Source: Arcuatula senhousia (Eukaryota; Mollusca; Bivalvia; Mytilida; Mytilidae). Taken from it: a stretch of DNA of 64,000 nt. This document shows positions 45,399 through 57,374 of the stretch, piece after piece; positions within the stretch are counted from its first letter, which is position 1; every line of letters starts with the position of its first letter. The notes under the pieces were generated by a model. That model saw nothing but the letters and a program-made list of their open reading frames with translations. It was not told the DNA's origin and ran no database searches. The stretch spans positions 9,995,501 through 10,059,500 of the forward strand of contig OZ020307.1 in NCBI GenBank assembly GCA_963971305.1, in the 5' to 3' direction. Both the position numbers and the translations under genes were made by a program.

Positions 45399-45806
45399 GA
45401 GCGACCATGGGTACGTTAAGCGTCACACTGAATAAATGATGTTGGCTGACCTGTCACGGTCTCCTTTATCCGATTTCAGGAGCGACCACGGGTACATTAT
45501 ATATGTCACACTGAATAAAGGATGTTGGCTGACCTGTCAAAGTCTCCTTTATCAGATTTCAGGAGCGACCATGGGTACATTATATGTCACACTGAATAAA
45601 TGATGTTGGCTGACCTGTCACGGTCTCCTTTATCAGATTTCAGGAGCGACCACGGGTACATTATATATGTCACACTGAATGAAGGATGTTGGCTGACCTG
45701 TCAAAGTCTCCTTTATCAGATTTCAGGGGCGACAACGGGTACATTATATGTCACACTGAATGAAGGATGTTGGCTGACCTGTCAAAGTCTCCTTTATCAT
45801 ATTTCA
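45399..45806. repeat. 81-83-bp tandem repeat, five copies
   Basis: Each copy runs GAGCGACCAYGGGTACATTA, GTCACACTGAATAAAGGATG, TTGGCTGACCTGTCA and ends ATTTCAG. Short open frames here are repeat artefacts. Confidence 0.92.
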
Positions 45807-46380
45807 AATTGACGTAGATTTATGTAAGTAGTGTCGTTTACATTTTCATCCCATTTACATCATTTGCGTTATAGATCATCATTCAGGTGAGGGTATAGCT
45901 ATCTAATTATTAATAGTATCATGCTTACAAACACTAAATGGGTTAAACAAACATTAAAGACATAAGTATCCAAAAGCAAAACTCAAATATTAATATTAAT
46001 AGAAAATAATGAGATGTGGAATAAGTGTACGTACGCGACACATTTAACTCTAAATTCATTCTTCTTTTCATTGGAGTCTACAAGATTGGTGAGGGACCAT
46101 GATATGTGGATAATTTTAATGATCTGATCATGGAGTTTTATTCTGATTTTGACTTAGAATAAGTGCACATTGTTAATTATTGCCGGAGAAAGGAAGACAT
46201 CTTCAGTTGACTATTGAAGAATTAGTCAAATTTGCAATCTCTATTGAAATTGGATATTAATTTCATTTTCTTTCCTACTGCAGTTGCTATAAATCCCAAG
46301 TAGATACTTTTTTAGGATAGTTAAATTGTTAACACTGAGATATATCTCCTATGATGCAGCTGGACACAGTATAAAAGTTA
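45807..46380. other. Intergenic, no gene seen
   Basis: It repeats AAAGACATAAGTATCCAAA from 45240 near 45957, so it is part of another dispersed family. Confidence 0.35.
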
Positions 46381-47510
46381 AATAAAAAAATGCAGATGCT
46401 AAAATGGACAACAGTACTGTCAACTATTCAAGAAATTGATCTGTACTGATGCAAAATATCAATGGCGAACCATTACTTGTTCACATAAAACAGACTAAGA
46501 AAATGTTAATATTTAGCCAAAACAGTATAAAACCTCGGTCACTACACTGCAGGAGCATACAAATAAAACACTCTCGAAATTGATCTGCACTAATGCAAAT
46601 GCTAATGCATACCAAATATCAATGGTGTACCATAACTGCTTCATGTTAAACAGACTACATTGGTCTAATCGGTAAAAATTGCAAAGTCAGCAGCCAGACC
46701 GTGACTGCAGGAGCATACAGATGAAATGTATCTGTACTGATGCATATGCAACTGCTAACCAAATATGAATGGGTGTACCACAACTGTTTCATGTTTAACA
46801 GAGGTTAGAAAAAACGTTAACAATCACTAAATCGTGACTGCAGGAGCATAAAGGTGAAACACCCTCGAAATTGATCTGCACTGATGCAAATGCAACTGTT
46901 TACCAAATATAAATGGTGTACCACAACTGCTTCATGTTAAAAACAGACGTAAGAAAAAGGTTAACAATATAAAATCTCAGTCACTAAACACAGGCGTTTG
47001 GGTTCAGGATTATTCTTTTATTAATAAGGTGTATAAAAAAAAATTTCATACTCGTCTATATAAATAGTATATAGACGAGTATGAAATTTTTTATATACAC
47101 GTTATTAATAAAAAAAAAATTTCCTGAACCCAAACGCCTGTGTCACTAAATCGTAACTTCAGGAGCATTAAGATAAAACACCCTCGAAATTGATCTGCAC
47201 TGATACTAATGCAACTAATGGTGTACCACAACTGCTTCATGTTGAACAGACCTAAGAAAAGAACAGGTTGAAATTGGCCAAATCGGTAAAAAAAAATTGC
47301 AGTCAAAATAGACCGTGATTGCAGGAGCATACAGATGAAATTTATCTGTACTGATGCTAATGCAACTCCATACCAAACATCAATGGTTAACCATAACTTG
47401 TTGAATGTTCACATAAAACAGACTCAACAAAAACTTTAACAATTGTGGTCGCCGCCGCCACCACCAAAATTGCAATGCATACCTTAGTCTCGTCTTTCGC
47501 GACATTAGTC
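46380..47510 (+). mobile_element. Degenerate tandem-core element related to 40514-42013
   Basis: About six diverged units of about 160 bp (GACTGCAGGAGCATACAGAT; ATGGTGTACCACAACTGCTT), then CGCCGCCGCCACCACC and GTCTCGTCTTTCGCGAC, the same kind of end as 40514-42013. A hairpin MITE interrupts it. Confidence 0.65.
46989..47142. mobile_element. 154-bp hairpin MITE with perfect 8-bp target duplication
   Basis: Arms CACAGGCGTTTGGGTTCAGG and its inverted copy flank a near-perfect palindrome centred near 47065. TCACTAAA occurs directly on both sides (46981-46988, 47143-47150). The 8-bp duplication fits the hAT superfamily. Confidence 0.93.
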
Positions 47511-48120
47511 ATTTTTAGAATTTCTTCTTATTAAATCAAAGGGAGATAATTTATATATAATTTATGAAAGGATATGGAGTAAATGGACATGAGACCACAA
47601 CACATATGTTTACTCCAACTGCAATTAATTTTTATGAGCTGTATGGCCGAATAAGATAGGATAATTTTCCATTTTCATGAATATCTTGAAAAAATGAACA
47701 CAGTGACCCTAGATTTTTTCCAGACAATTTTGAAGAGCTTTAAAAAAGGGACTTTCCTTTGTATTTTGAGCTGATTCTTTAGTAAGAATAATTCTTCTCT
47801 AGGTGTCTCAATAGCTTTTCTCCCTATATAATCTAAATAAAAATATTGAAATATTGCTTTTTTAGCAAGCTGGTAACGCTCTAGAATGAACTTTGACCCC
47901 CTTTTTTATTTTATATTTATATATATGTATACATTAAGGGTTATCAACGTGCAAAAAAATGAGAGAAAAAATCTATACCCATAATAGCCTCGACGGACAG
48001 CTTAAATTCTGGGGTTTGATAAAAAAAAAAACTCATTAGGAGTATTCTTGACAAAAGACTGAAAATCAAAAAAATATATGAATATAGGAGAAGAATGAAA
48101 ATATTTTTTTTAAATGCTGA
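47511..48120. other. Intergenic, no gene seen
   Basis: AT-rich, with no recognised border. Confidence 0.35.
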
Positions 48121-48297
48121 TCTGGCCATGGACCCTAAATCTACAATGGAGGATCTGGAAAGAGGGGTTGAACCTCCTATATACGTCCTTGATGGTATTT
48201 TTGTGCAGACTTTTGGCAAAATTGGCCTGGAACACCTCATTTTCGTCCTTATTTCTCTATAAGCAGAACACCCTAACAAAATTTTTGATCCGCCCAT
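48121..48297. mobile_element. Degraded GGATCC-end MITE
   Basis: GATCTGGCCATGGACCC on the left and TTTTGATCCGCCCATG on the right; weaker than the other copies. Confidence 0.4.
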
Positions 48298-48319
48298 GAA
48301 TTACGACTACTATGAATTA

Positions 48320-48466
48320 CGATTCCAATTTTTCGACCACTAGCGTGTCTGATGAAAGTAAGTCCAAAAAAAGCGGTTCACACGCATTGAATGTTTGTTT
48401 TTTTTATCATTTATAAAAATAATATCAATATGTGGATCGTGTCTTTCTGACACATATTCCATATTT
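48320..48466 (+). repeat. Conserved segment shared with 57375-57530
   Basis: CGACCACTAGCGTGTCTGAT, CACGCATTGAATG, a T-rich run, then AATATCAATATGTGGATCGT and CACATATTCCATATT occur in the same order in both places. Possibly an end of the Penelope-like elements nearby. Confidence 0.7.
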
Positions 48467-49401
48467 ATACACCCGCTTCGAAGAAGAGGGGGTATACTGT
48501 TTTACCCTTGTCCGTTCGTTCGTCCGTTCGTTCGTCCGTCCGTAACAAAATTTCCGTCACAGTTTTCTAAGCAACTACATGAGATAGAGTTCTGATATTT
48601 TATATACAGCTTTATCCTATAGTACCATATGGTGTATACCGATTTTATGCTCCCAGGTAGTCTACTTCCTGTTTACCGAATACTTAGGTATTTACACATA
48701 ATAGACATAAATGCAAAATTTCCGTCACAGTTTCACAAGCAACTACATGAGATAGAGTTCTGATATTTTGTATTCAGCTTTATCTTATAGTACCATATGG
48801 TGTATACCGATTTTATGCTCCTAGGTCAACTACTTCCTGTTTACGGAATACTTAGGTTTTTACACATAAGAGACATAAATGCAAAATTTCTTTCACAGTT
48901 TCCCAAGCAACTACATGAGATAAAGGTGTAATATTTTGTATACAGCTTTATCCTATAGTACCATATGGTGTATACCGATTTTATGCTCCTAGGTAGTCGA
49001 CTTCCTGTTTACCGAATACTTAGGTTTTTACACATAATAGACATAAATGCAAAATTTCCGTCACAGTTTCCCAAGCAACTACATGAGATAGAGGTTTAAT
49101 ATTTTGTATACAGCTTTATCCTTTAGTACCATATGGTGTATACCGGTTTTATGCTCTTCCCTAGTCTACTTCCTGATTACCGAAAATACTTAGGTTTTTA
49201 CACATAATGGACATAAATGCAAAATTTCCGTCACAGTTTCCCAAGCAAACTATATACATGAGATAGAGTTCTGATATTGTATACAGCTTTATCTTATAGT
49301 CCCATATGGTGTTTAGCGATTTTATGTTCCTATGTCGACTACTTCCTGTTTACCGAGTATTTAAACTTGTATGCATGGCTTAGTTTGGGGAGCGGGGGTA
49401 T
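48467..49401 (+). mobile_element. TIR element with five ~180-bp units
   Basis: ATACACCCGCTTC on the left and GGAGCGGGGGTAT on the right match at 11 of 13 positions as inverted copies. Near the left are the hairpin CTTCGAAG and a GTTCGTTCGTCCGTTCGTTC run. Units are marked by CATATGGTGTATACCGATTT. Confidence 0.75.
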
Positions 49402-49528
49402 CAATAGTGAGCCTTAGCTCACAGATTTACTTGTCTTTCTTTTTTTTAATATTATTGCAGAGCTTTGCTTTAGTGCCGTGTGGAGGTCGTAGAAAGCTTC
49501 CCAAAGCTTTAATTGTATGCTCTTATAA

Positions 49529-50551
49529 TATATTCACAATCTTATCAAAAAGAAGTTTGAATATTTAATTAAATGGTGCTTTGACAAATCTAAAAGTGAC
49601 TACATCTGTTCTAAAGTGTCACAAGTATTTAGTAAATCGTTTTTTAGTAACGAAACCCACAAAGGTTGTGTTAATTGGACCGACATAGAAGTTATTACTG
49701 CATTAAACTTTCTTTTAGATAATATTTACATCCGGTTCGGTAAACAAATATATCGCCAAGTCATTGGTATTCCAATGGGAACCAATTGTGCTCCACTCAT
49801 AGCTGATCTGTTTTTATATTGTTACGAATCACAGTTTATGGCCAAGCTACAAAAAGACCCAAACAAAAACCACCTTATCGAAACTTTTAACAATACATAT
49901 AGGTACTTAGATGACATACTTGCTCTAAACAACCCCACATTCTCAAATTTTATAAATGATATATATCCTAAAGAATTAACCCTAAATAAAGCAAACTCAA
50001 CCGACAGTAGATGTCCATTTCTAGATTTGGACTTAAGCATTATCAATGGTAGATTACACACTGAAGTATATGATAAACGGGATGACTTTTCATTCCCAAT
50101 AGTTAATTTTCCGTTTCTTGAAGGAGACGTACCATTAGTTCCAGCTTACGGGGTATACATTTCACAATTAGTCAGGTATGCTCGCATTTGCAGTGATGAG
50201 TCTGATTTTAATGATAAAAACCGTTTTATTACAGAAAAATTGCTAAAACAAGGTTACCGTTACAACAATTTAGTCAAATCTTTTACAAAATTTGCACATA
50301 AATATGGACATCTCATCGAAAAATTTGATTGTACACGTAGATTTCTGATTGTTAAAGGAATATCTCATCCTGACTTTTATAGCAATGTAGTTTATAAAGC
50401 ACAAAAATTCAAAAACAACCTTATGGAAATTAAAAACTGGCTTAAAAACCTTTTGAAAAAAGGATACGAATTCAATGTTTTAGTAAAATCTTTGCATTTG
50501 GTATGTTTTGGCAGAAATATTGATAGCTTGATAGTAACTTTAAAACGTTAA
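49529..50551 (+). CDS. Penelope-like reverse transcriptase fragment
   Basis: An open frame runs from just after a stop (TAA at 49526-49528) to TAA at 50549-50551, about 340 codons, with no ATG needed. It has the RT motif IGIPMGTNCAPLIADLFLY at about 49757-49815 and the catalytic YLDD at 49904-49915, then DKRDDFSFPIVNFPF and AYGVYISQLVRYARIC. The latter two are typical of a Penelope-like family common in molluscs. The N-terminal fingers and motif A are missing: 5'-truncated, with a frameshifted remnant at about 49500-49545. No endonuclease is seen. The frame is otherwise intact, so the insertion is fairly young. Confidence 0.8.
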   Translation, partial: YIHNLIKKKFEYLIKWCFDKSKSDYICSKVSQVFSKSFFSNETHKGCVNWTDIEVITALNFLLDNIYIRFGKQIYRQVIGIPMGTNCAPLIADLFLYCYESQFMAKLQKDPNKNHLIETFNNTYRYLDDILALNNPTFSNFINDIYPKELTLNKANSTDSRCPFLDLDLSIINGRLHTEVYDKRDDFSFPIVNFPFLEGDVPLVPAYGVYISQLVRYARICSDESDFNDKNRFITEKLLKQGYRYNNLVKSFTKFAHKYGHLIEKFDCTRRFLIVKGISHPDFYSNVVYKAQKFKNNLMEIKNWLKNLLKKGYEFNVLVKSLHLVCFGRNIDSLIVTLKR

Positions 50552-51141
50552 ATTTTCACTTTGTATCCACTGTATTATTTATAAGCACCACAGCGATCAA
50601 GTATGTCGGTTCTGTATGGTGATACAACTCTTAATCATTCATTGTTTTGGCGTGGGGTGTCGGATTTAGAACTGATGTATTTGATTCTTTTACATCAATC
50701 GATAAATGTTTCTTAGCTAGTTGTCAGTAACTTCGAGTGTTCTTAAGAGAGTTCCTCCTTGTCTTGTTGTTTTCGTACAGTATTTTGTCTTAGGTTCTCT
50801 CTTGTTGAATTGAACTTTTGTCGATTGAGTTTTACAGTGTGTTTTATATGTATGTTTGTGCGAGCTTATCAATAGGGGGAAGGTTGGATCCAAAAAACTA
50901 GTTTAACCCCGCCACATTTTATATGTGCCTGTCCTAAGCCAGGAAACTTTGCCAAAGCCTTTGTTTGTCCTTGTCATTCTATGTTAACTGTTTTATGTCA
51001 AGAATTGAGTCTTTCGTTGATGATTTAGTGATTGGTTTTGATACTTTTGTATTGTATTATAAGTCTTGGGCCAATGCAAGACGGTAAGCAGTGACCTATG
51101 GTCATGTTGAAGACTGCTTGCTGTTTTCCGTTGTAATTTTT
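50552..51141 (+). other. Downstream part of the Penelope-like element
   Basis: Non-coding in all frames, but it reads like decayed coding sequence (GGTGATACAACTCTTAATCA; GTGCCTGTCCTAAGCCAGGA). This type of sequence commonly follows this RT family in bivalves, from memory. The 3' border is not defined. Confidence 0.4.
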
Positions 51142-51166
51142 ACTCGGAAGTCTTCGGCTTCCGAGT
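51142..51166. repeat. Perfect 9-bp-stem hairpin
   Basis: ACTCGGAAG, a 7-base loop, CTTCCGAGT. It looks like the terminal hairpin of one of the tandem-core families, but no partner end was found. Confidence 0.6.
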
Positions 51167-51284
51167 CTTGTCGGAGAAAAGATGAAATGGAAGAAGCGCG
51201 GCAAACTGTTATAACTCGTTGTCACGTCGCTAACTCTCGTAGAAATAAAATATAGGACCAGACGAGAAAAAGCGATTGCTTTGT

Positions 51285-51537
51285 AAGGTCGTAAGCGGCA
51301 AACATGGCGACGGCAGCCTGATTTAACAATCTATCTGAGACTGATACCAAAAAATATCGACATAACAACTATAGAAACTGAATTCAAACCAGACGATCTC
51401 GGTTTGTATGCATGCCCAGGAGTCTCGACAGAGGGAAATAGTGATTTTGTTATTGAAAAACTCGCTCCCAAATTATGATCTCGTATGGTTCTGACTGTGA
51501 TGTATCAAGGCTTGCGGAAGTAAAAGTTGACGTGACA
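51285..51537 (+). pseudogene. Possible exon, frame broken
   Basis: One frame is open from 51285 to a stop at 51476 and includes LRLIPKNIDITTIETEFKP and DDLGLYACPGVSTEGNSDF. A second frame continues MISYGSDCDVSRLAEVKVDV to a consensus donor A|GTAAGT at 51538. A matching-phase acceptor (TTTCTTTCAG) at 53676 would add NKEPYKAKS and a stop. The composition is protein-like, but I do not recognise the family, and a one-base shift separates the frames. Confidence 0.2.
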
Positions 51538-51997
51538 AGTAAGTCTTGCATTTATGTTATTTTAAAGAGTTTTGTTTAATTTACGATTACATACATTAAC
51601 ATCTTGTACATTGTACATGTATATTGATTGTATCACCATGTTGTCTATTGTATTTTATGTGTAATCTATCAACATGATCAATTATGTTCTTTTCTTCAAT
51701 CAATTATGTTCTTTTCCTCTACATGTACAACAAATAATAGGTCAATGCTGAACTCTGTGTACATGTATTTATTATAGAATGTAAAACACTGCCACCTGTT
51801 TAGTAAAAATATATTAGAGTCTAATATGAATCTAATTTATTTTAAATCAAAAATTGCTTACACAAGGTTATGTCGCTGCTTGGTTGTTGTCTTCACTCAA
51901 GAGTGCAGACATATCGAAAAATTTTAAAAGCGGACATTCGGTCCGGTGAATCTGAAAATTGTGTCTGACCCAAGCATTTTTTTGTCTGCAATTTCAT

Positions 51998-52163
51998 AGG
52001 CGGATCCAGGGGGGGGGGCCTAGGGGGCCCGGGCCCCCCCTTTGGCGGAAAAATTTGGTTGAATATATAGATATATAGGAAATCATTGAAGCGTGACCAA
52101 AGCGGGCCCCCTCTTAGGCCAGTCAGTGGGCCCCCTCTTTACAGAATCTCTGGATCCGCCTCT
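51998..52163. mobile_element. GGATCC-end MITE with long G and C runs
   Basis: AGGCGGATCCAGG then ten G; the right end is TCTGGATCCGCCTCT. The inside holds GGGCCCGGGCCC and two GGGCCCCCTCTT words. Confidence 0.75.
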
Positions 52164-52457
52164 CAATTTACTAATATACTCCGTTCTCATTATATCATGG
52201 GTTCTGTGTTATCGTGGTATTTACTTTCATTTCAAAACCAAATATTCAACTGTGACGTCACTGTTTCTACGTAGCTACGTACCATGATATAACGAGATAC
52301 CAGGATAGTTCATACAAAATTACGGTCTGATCAGCCAGTAATTCTGTCAGACACACCGAATCTTGCAGGACTGAACAGATTTTTGCAGGACAGGTCCTGA
52401 GGTTCTGTACAGCTGTCATCATGTACAATATTTCGATATGTTTGCCCTCATAGAATA

Positions 52458-52900
52458 AAAAGCTACGCCGAGCACAGCATGATACGACCGATACAAGTTG
52501 AACCCTGTACGCTGGAGGCCCAATATGGATAGTCTATTGCTTTGGTCACATGAAGCCCATGGTGGACTTACAAAGCTTTTTGACAGTGCATACATGTACA
52601 TCCTGTGGTGGACTTTCAAATGCATTTTGACACATATACATGTATATTGACATCAACATCTCATACAAAAAGCCTTATTTATATACATATATCAATTTAC
52701 ATTTTTTGCCATTTGACCCCTAATTTAAAAAAAAAACTGTAAGAAATATTGTTAATCAGATTGCAAAAAAGGGCAGGGATTTTCAAAAGGTATCCAATGA
52801 AAAAATATTTTGAAATCGGACCAATTATAAAAAAAGTTATTTTTATGGGCATGGCCTACTCTTTGGCACATCCCTGTTCACCATTTTATGGAAAGCTACC
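52458..52900 (+). mobile_element. Truncated copy of the AGCTACGC outer element
   Basis: AGCTACGCCGAGCACAGCAT, then ATGAAGCCCATGGTGGACTT and AAATCGGACCAATTATAAAA, collinear with 38596-38960. Confidence 0.75.
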
Positions 52901-53449
52901 CCCCTCCTGAAGACCTTTTAGATTTTTAATGAGAATGTACATGTGTATATGACTTAAAGAAATTAAAGCAATATCTGACAATATTTTCTGACCTACTAAA
53001 TAGTTAGGTATTCATTACTTAAAACAATTAAACAAATATTAACAATATCTTCAAAGAACAGCATGGCCAATTTGGTCACATGTCACCTTATATTTGTTTT
53101 GATTTTACATTTTCTGGGTTTCATGTTTATTGCATGAACCTTCTGGTTGATAGGAAACTGTGTTTAGAAATTGTAATAACTAGGAAGCAATGGAAATCTA
53201 TCATCAAATATCTTTGATCTTACAAAAAAGCAAAGAAACTTCAGTTTTCCTTGTATTCTAAATTTGCAGCCCTTAAATGTTGCAATATTATAACTTGAAA
53301 TATTGGGACAAAAATGTTTTATTTCATCTTATTTACATTTTATACTTATGTCTTCCCCTTACATATATATATATATGTCTTTTGGGGATTACATTGCATT
53401 GTTAATTCATGAGTTCTATCCAATAAACTGATTGATTGATTGATAATAT
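52901..53449 (+). other. Possible retroposon 3' end
   Basis: It ends ATCCAATAAACTGATTGATT, a short ATTG repeat of the kind seen at LINE 3' ends. No coding part seen. Confidence 0.3.
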
Positions 53450-54826
53450 TATAGTGGAATTGCTGCAACTTAAGGACATATGAAATTGCAAGACTATTAT
53501 TGATCATTATTGTTGATAAAAATACATTATTGTAAGCTGATGTTTATTTTTATAACATTATTTATTTGCAAAATATCAATTTAAATGTGGATTTATATGT
53601 GAATTGTGTCCTACATTGTATGTTTAATATGTGTGTGTATTAGCAAGTTAAGTATAAATGTTTTTTTTTCTTTCAGACAAAGAGCCATATAAAGCTAAAA
53701 GTTGATAAAAGTCATCAGCATCTGCAATTTCAAGATATGGATAAATGCTGACTGTGCATATATATTTCTCACTGAAACTGGATATATCTAGCATCAAAAT
53801 AGTGTTTACCTTTACAGTGAGCTTTATTCTTCTAACTAAGGAGTCCAAAAGTCTATAGAAATTATGAAAATTTGTTTTGAGCAGCTACAAAATATATAAA
53901 CATCCTAGGATGATGTGAAAAAGATTGAGTAAAAATCATGAATTAATATGTTGTGTAAAGGAATGAGTTCAGTACTAGTGGTGAATTTGATATCAAGTGA
54001 AATATTAAAAAATAAATGTGAGATAAGAACTTTTTTTGTTTGTTACTCTATATATTTTCTATTGATGATGGATCCACACAACATCATATCTTCATAAACA
54101 TCAAGGCAAATACAGAGCAGAACAATACATTAATGAAGAAAGCTTTGTCTGGACCCATATTGGACATACAAGTATAATAGTTGACTAGACACACAAAGAA
54201 AAAGAAAACACATGCAAGTGTCAATGCAACATACCATGTGTAACAGCTCAAGTACAAGAAAGAATAAAATCACATAGTTCCAATTTACATGTGTATTTGC
54301 CAAATGAAGTCTATAAAAAAATGATAAAAGACTAACAAAAGTTGAAAGCTGTAAATGCTCCATAAGTTTTTTTTTATTTCATGTATTTAATAAGATTTTG
54401 TGGCATGCATATTTACTCAATTCACTGTAACATTATCCTTTCAATTCATCATAGTACAAGCATCTTATACATGTATTACAAGTTATCCAATGTAAATAGA
54501 TTGACTGACAAATATCATAAGCAATGATTATACTATTTGACATGTTAAAGATTGTCTACATGTATTTCAATATATGTTATAAGTTTCAATTATGAATGTA
54601 ACCTTGTCAATGAAATGACATTTGACCAATTAAGATTATTTAGAGGCAGGTTATGTCCCCTATCATTTAAAAAAATCACTAGTAATTGTTTATTAAAAAC
54701 AAAACATTGGGTTAAATAATATTTACATATAAGTCCAATAGGGTTATTATTATCATTGTACCCATTTTCTTTGTACATATAACATGTTGGTGACATTTTT
54801 GATGCATTTTAGTGAATCAATATGTA
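53450..54826. other. Intergenic, no gene seen
   Basis: AT-rich; only the acceptor-like TTTCTTTCAG at 53667-53676 is of note. Confidence 0.35.
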
Positions 54827-55533
54827 CAGTGAAAAGTGTCCAAACCGAACCCTGACTAAACCGAATTTCACATCAAACCGAACAAATTCTCAAGTCCCAA
54901 AGAATTTTTGGTAAAATATAAAGTAATTTAACCTGTTAAAACCGAATACTGTCCATTCCGAATACCGAACCAATTTTTATTCCCTTTAGTTAATAAATCA
55001 TGTTATAATACCTTGTCCATACCGAACTCATCACAGATAATCAATGATTTACTTTCTGCTTTAGCAATAGCAATTACATGAATGTTTTTACAAGAAATTG
55101 AAAAGAATGAGCCAAGCTGTCAAAATGATTAGGATATGAGCATTTATTATCAAAACATGCAATTATATGAATGTTTTGATAACAATAAGTTTCACAAACC
55201 TGAATTTTGTTAATGATTGTCACCAAAACATAGTTTAATAACTGATCTAATTAATGAGAAAATATTTTCATTGTAAAAATGAAATAAGTAAATCACTAGC
55301 TACACCAAAATTAACCAGAAGAATTCAATTTTGTTACTAATAGACTTTAACTTTAATATATATATATTTATATTGCATTTTCAAATTTTATGATAGCCTT
55401 TCGTTTAGTTTCATATTTTTTATTTATCTATTAGTCCATTCAGTTGTACTTGAACCCTTACAAAACCGAACACCTGCTAAAACCGAACAAATCCTAAAGT
55501 CCCAGTGCTGTTCTGTGTGGACAGGTTTCACTG
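54827..55533. mobile_element. pogo/Tigger-like MITE, 707 bp
   Basis: CAGTGAAAAGTGTCCA on the left and TGGACAGGTTTCACTG on the right are inverted copies (two mismatches), with TA on both sides. AAACCGAAC words recur subterminally in direct and inverted form. No ORF. Confidence 0.75.
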
Positions 55534-57101
55534 TAATATTGATATGATGATTGCTATGTAATGTTATAAAGATTACTTTAACTAATTATTGAACAATAAT
55601 AAACATGCTACCATTGAAATGGTATTAATGTCTAAAAATATTGTCCAAAATACCAAGTATGTGTTCAATAGAAAATGCATATTTTCAAACATAATTGCTG
55701 CTGTCTGTAAAAATGTTAGTTATTCTACAAAAGTAATAATAAAAGATAACTTGTTTTGTTACATTGTATATCAATCTATTTCCCATACAAAAAAGTTGCA
55801 GAGCTTTATGTCTCTGGTCCATCAATCAGTCCTACACATCACTTTGTTATAATAAAAATGACAAAGTTCCAGACAATAAATATTGCTCCGCCTGACTCAC
55901 CAAGACTCATCAGAGGCGCTCTACCAAAAAAATTGAAAATGCCAAACATAATATACATTGTAATTATGATGAGCATAAAACAATAAAACCAAAAATACCA
56001 AACAGGGGAAGAAAATTATTACTTAATTTATCTAACAATGTCTGGGGTAAGAAGAATCTAGGGGTTTAGACAATATTGAAAATTAAACATATAATTTAAA
56101 GCTATAAATGAAACTCCACTTAAACTACTGAACACAAACAAAACATGGTTTGCAAGAACTACACCATATATAGATATGCATGTTACCAAAAAATCTAGAA
56201 AAGCAAAGTTTTGTCGGACTGTTGACCCAATATTTATGTTGAAAACCCTGATAATAGTTCATGAACAAGTAAACGGATATTTCTAAAAAGTACATCATAT
56301 GTTGTGCTTTCTACCAGGATTCCATCTGCAAATTATAGTGTGAATAATCACCCATTAAACTGAAATCCTGATATACATGTACAAATAGTGATAAGGCTGT
56401 CCCCATCTGTTAGTCAAGTTAGTCAATACAACCCTTAAACATCTGAACAAAATTTAACGAAACTTGGTATGCAAGAAGTTCATCATATGAAATCGTGCAT
56501 AAATTACCATGTATTCATTAGCCACAAATTTGGGACACAATTAAATTTACCAACATAACAAGAACAACGAAACAGAATTCCATAGAACTTGGAATTGAAG
56601 AAGTATAACACTTATAGTTGTATCTGTTGCAACAAATCATTTGTTACCAGAGTACATAATTATAAAGCTAATTTTTTACTCCAATACCATAATATGAACT
56701 GCACACAAGGGTTATATCATAAATATACAGCCTTGTCCGAACACACAAAACAGGAAATGCTTTCCAAAATTAAGTATAAAAAAAGATATATTAAATGTGC
56801 AACATAAGACAAAGCCCCACAAAACAGGAACTGTTTTATCAAACACCAGATTAACGAAATCTCCATCCTTGAAATCAGCATTCAATAGAAACTAAAATGT
56901 GTCGCATTTATTTGCAACAGAATACCCAGCAGAAATAAACAAATTTATGCAACTCAAAGACATGCTACAAGAAATCCTTAAAATATTTTCAAGATATGAA
57001 ATATGGTACGCTGCCTAGTTGAGTCATTTAAAGAAAAAATTGTGGGTTAAACCATGTTATATGGTGACAAACATTCTTCATCCATTGGATATAAAGTTCC
57101 A
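55534..57101. other. Intergenic, no gene seen
   Basis: AT-rich with scattered short frames and no recognised family. Confidence 0.35.
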
Positions 57102-57356
57102 TTATAAAAGAAAACATTCTGACTTCCGAGTTGTCAGTACCAACGGTACTTTGATTTGAATTGCTGTTTGTTTATGTTTGTTGTGTCGCGTACACTTATT
57201 CAACATCTCAATATCGTATATCTCGAGTACTGGAATATGTGTTGGAAAGTCACTGTTTACATATTTCAAGTTTTTTTGACGTTCTGATCTAAAATTCATA
57301 AATTTACCTCGTTTAGTCATTGTTGTAATATTTTTTGGCTTTAGTGTTTTGTTCAA
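57102..57356 (-). pseudogene. Coding-like remnant next to Penelope-like sequence
   Basis: The - strand frame reads RGKFMNFRSERQKNLKYVNS then DFPTHIPVLEIYDIEMLN and PLVLTTRKSECF. It is better balanced than the surrounding noise and abuts the 57375-57530 repeat, so it may be a retroelement fragment. Not identified. Confidence 0.25.
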
Positions 57357-57374
57357 ATCTAATGTCCTACCGAT

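Noticed and set aside
48395..48595. Frame including PFVRPFVRPSVTKF
   Set aside because: Translation of the GTTCGTCC run of a repeat element.
49616..49618. GTG as a start for the RT frame
   Set aside because: GTG is not an ordinary nuclear start; the frame is open upstream to 49529 and the element is 5'-truncated.
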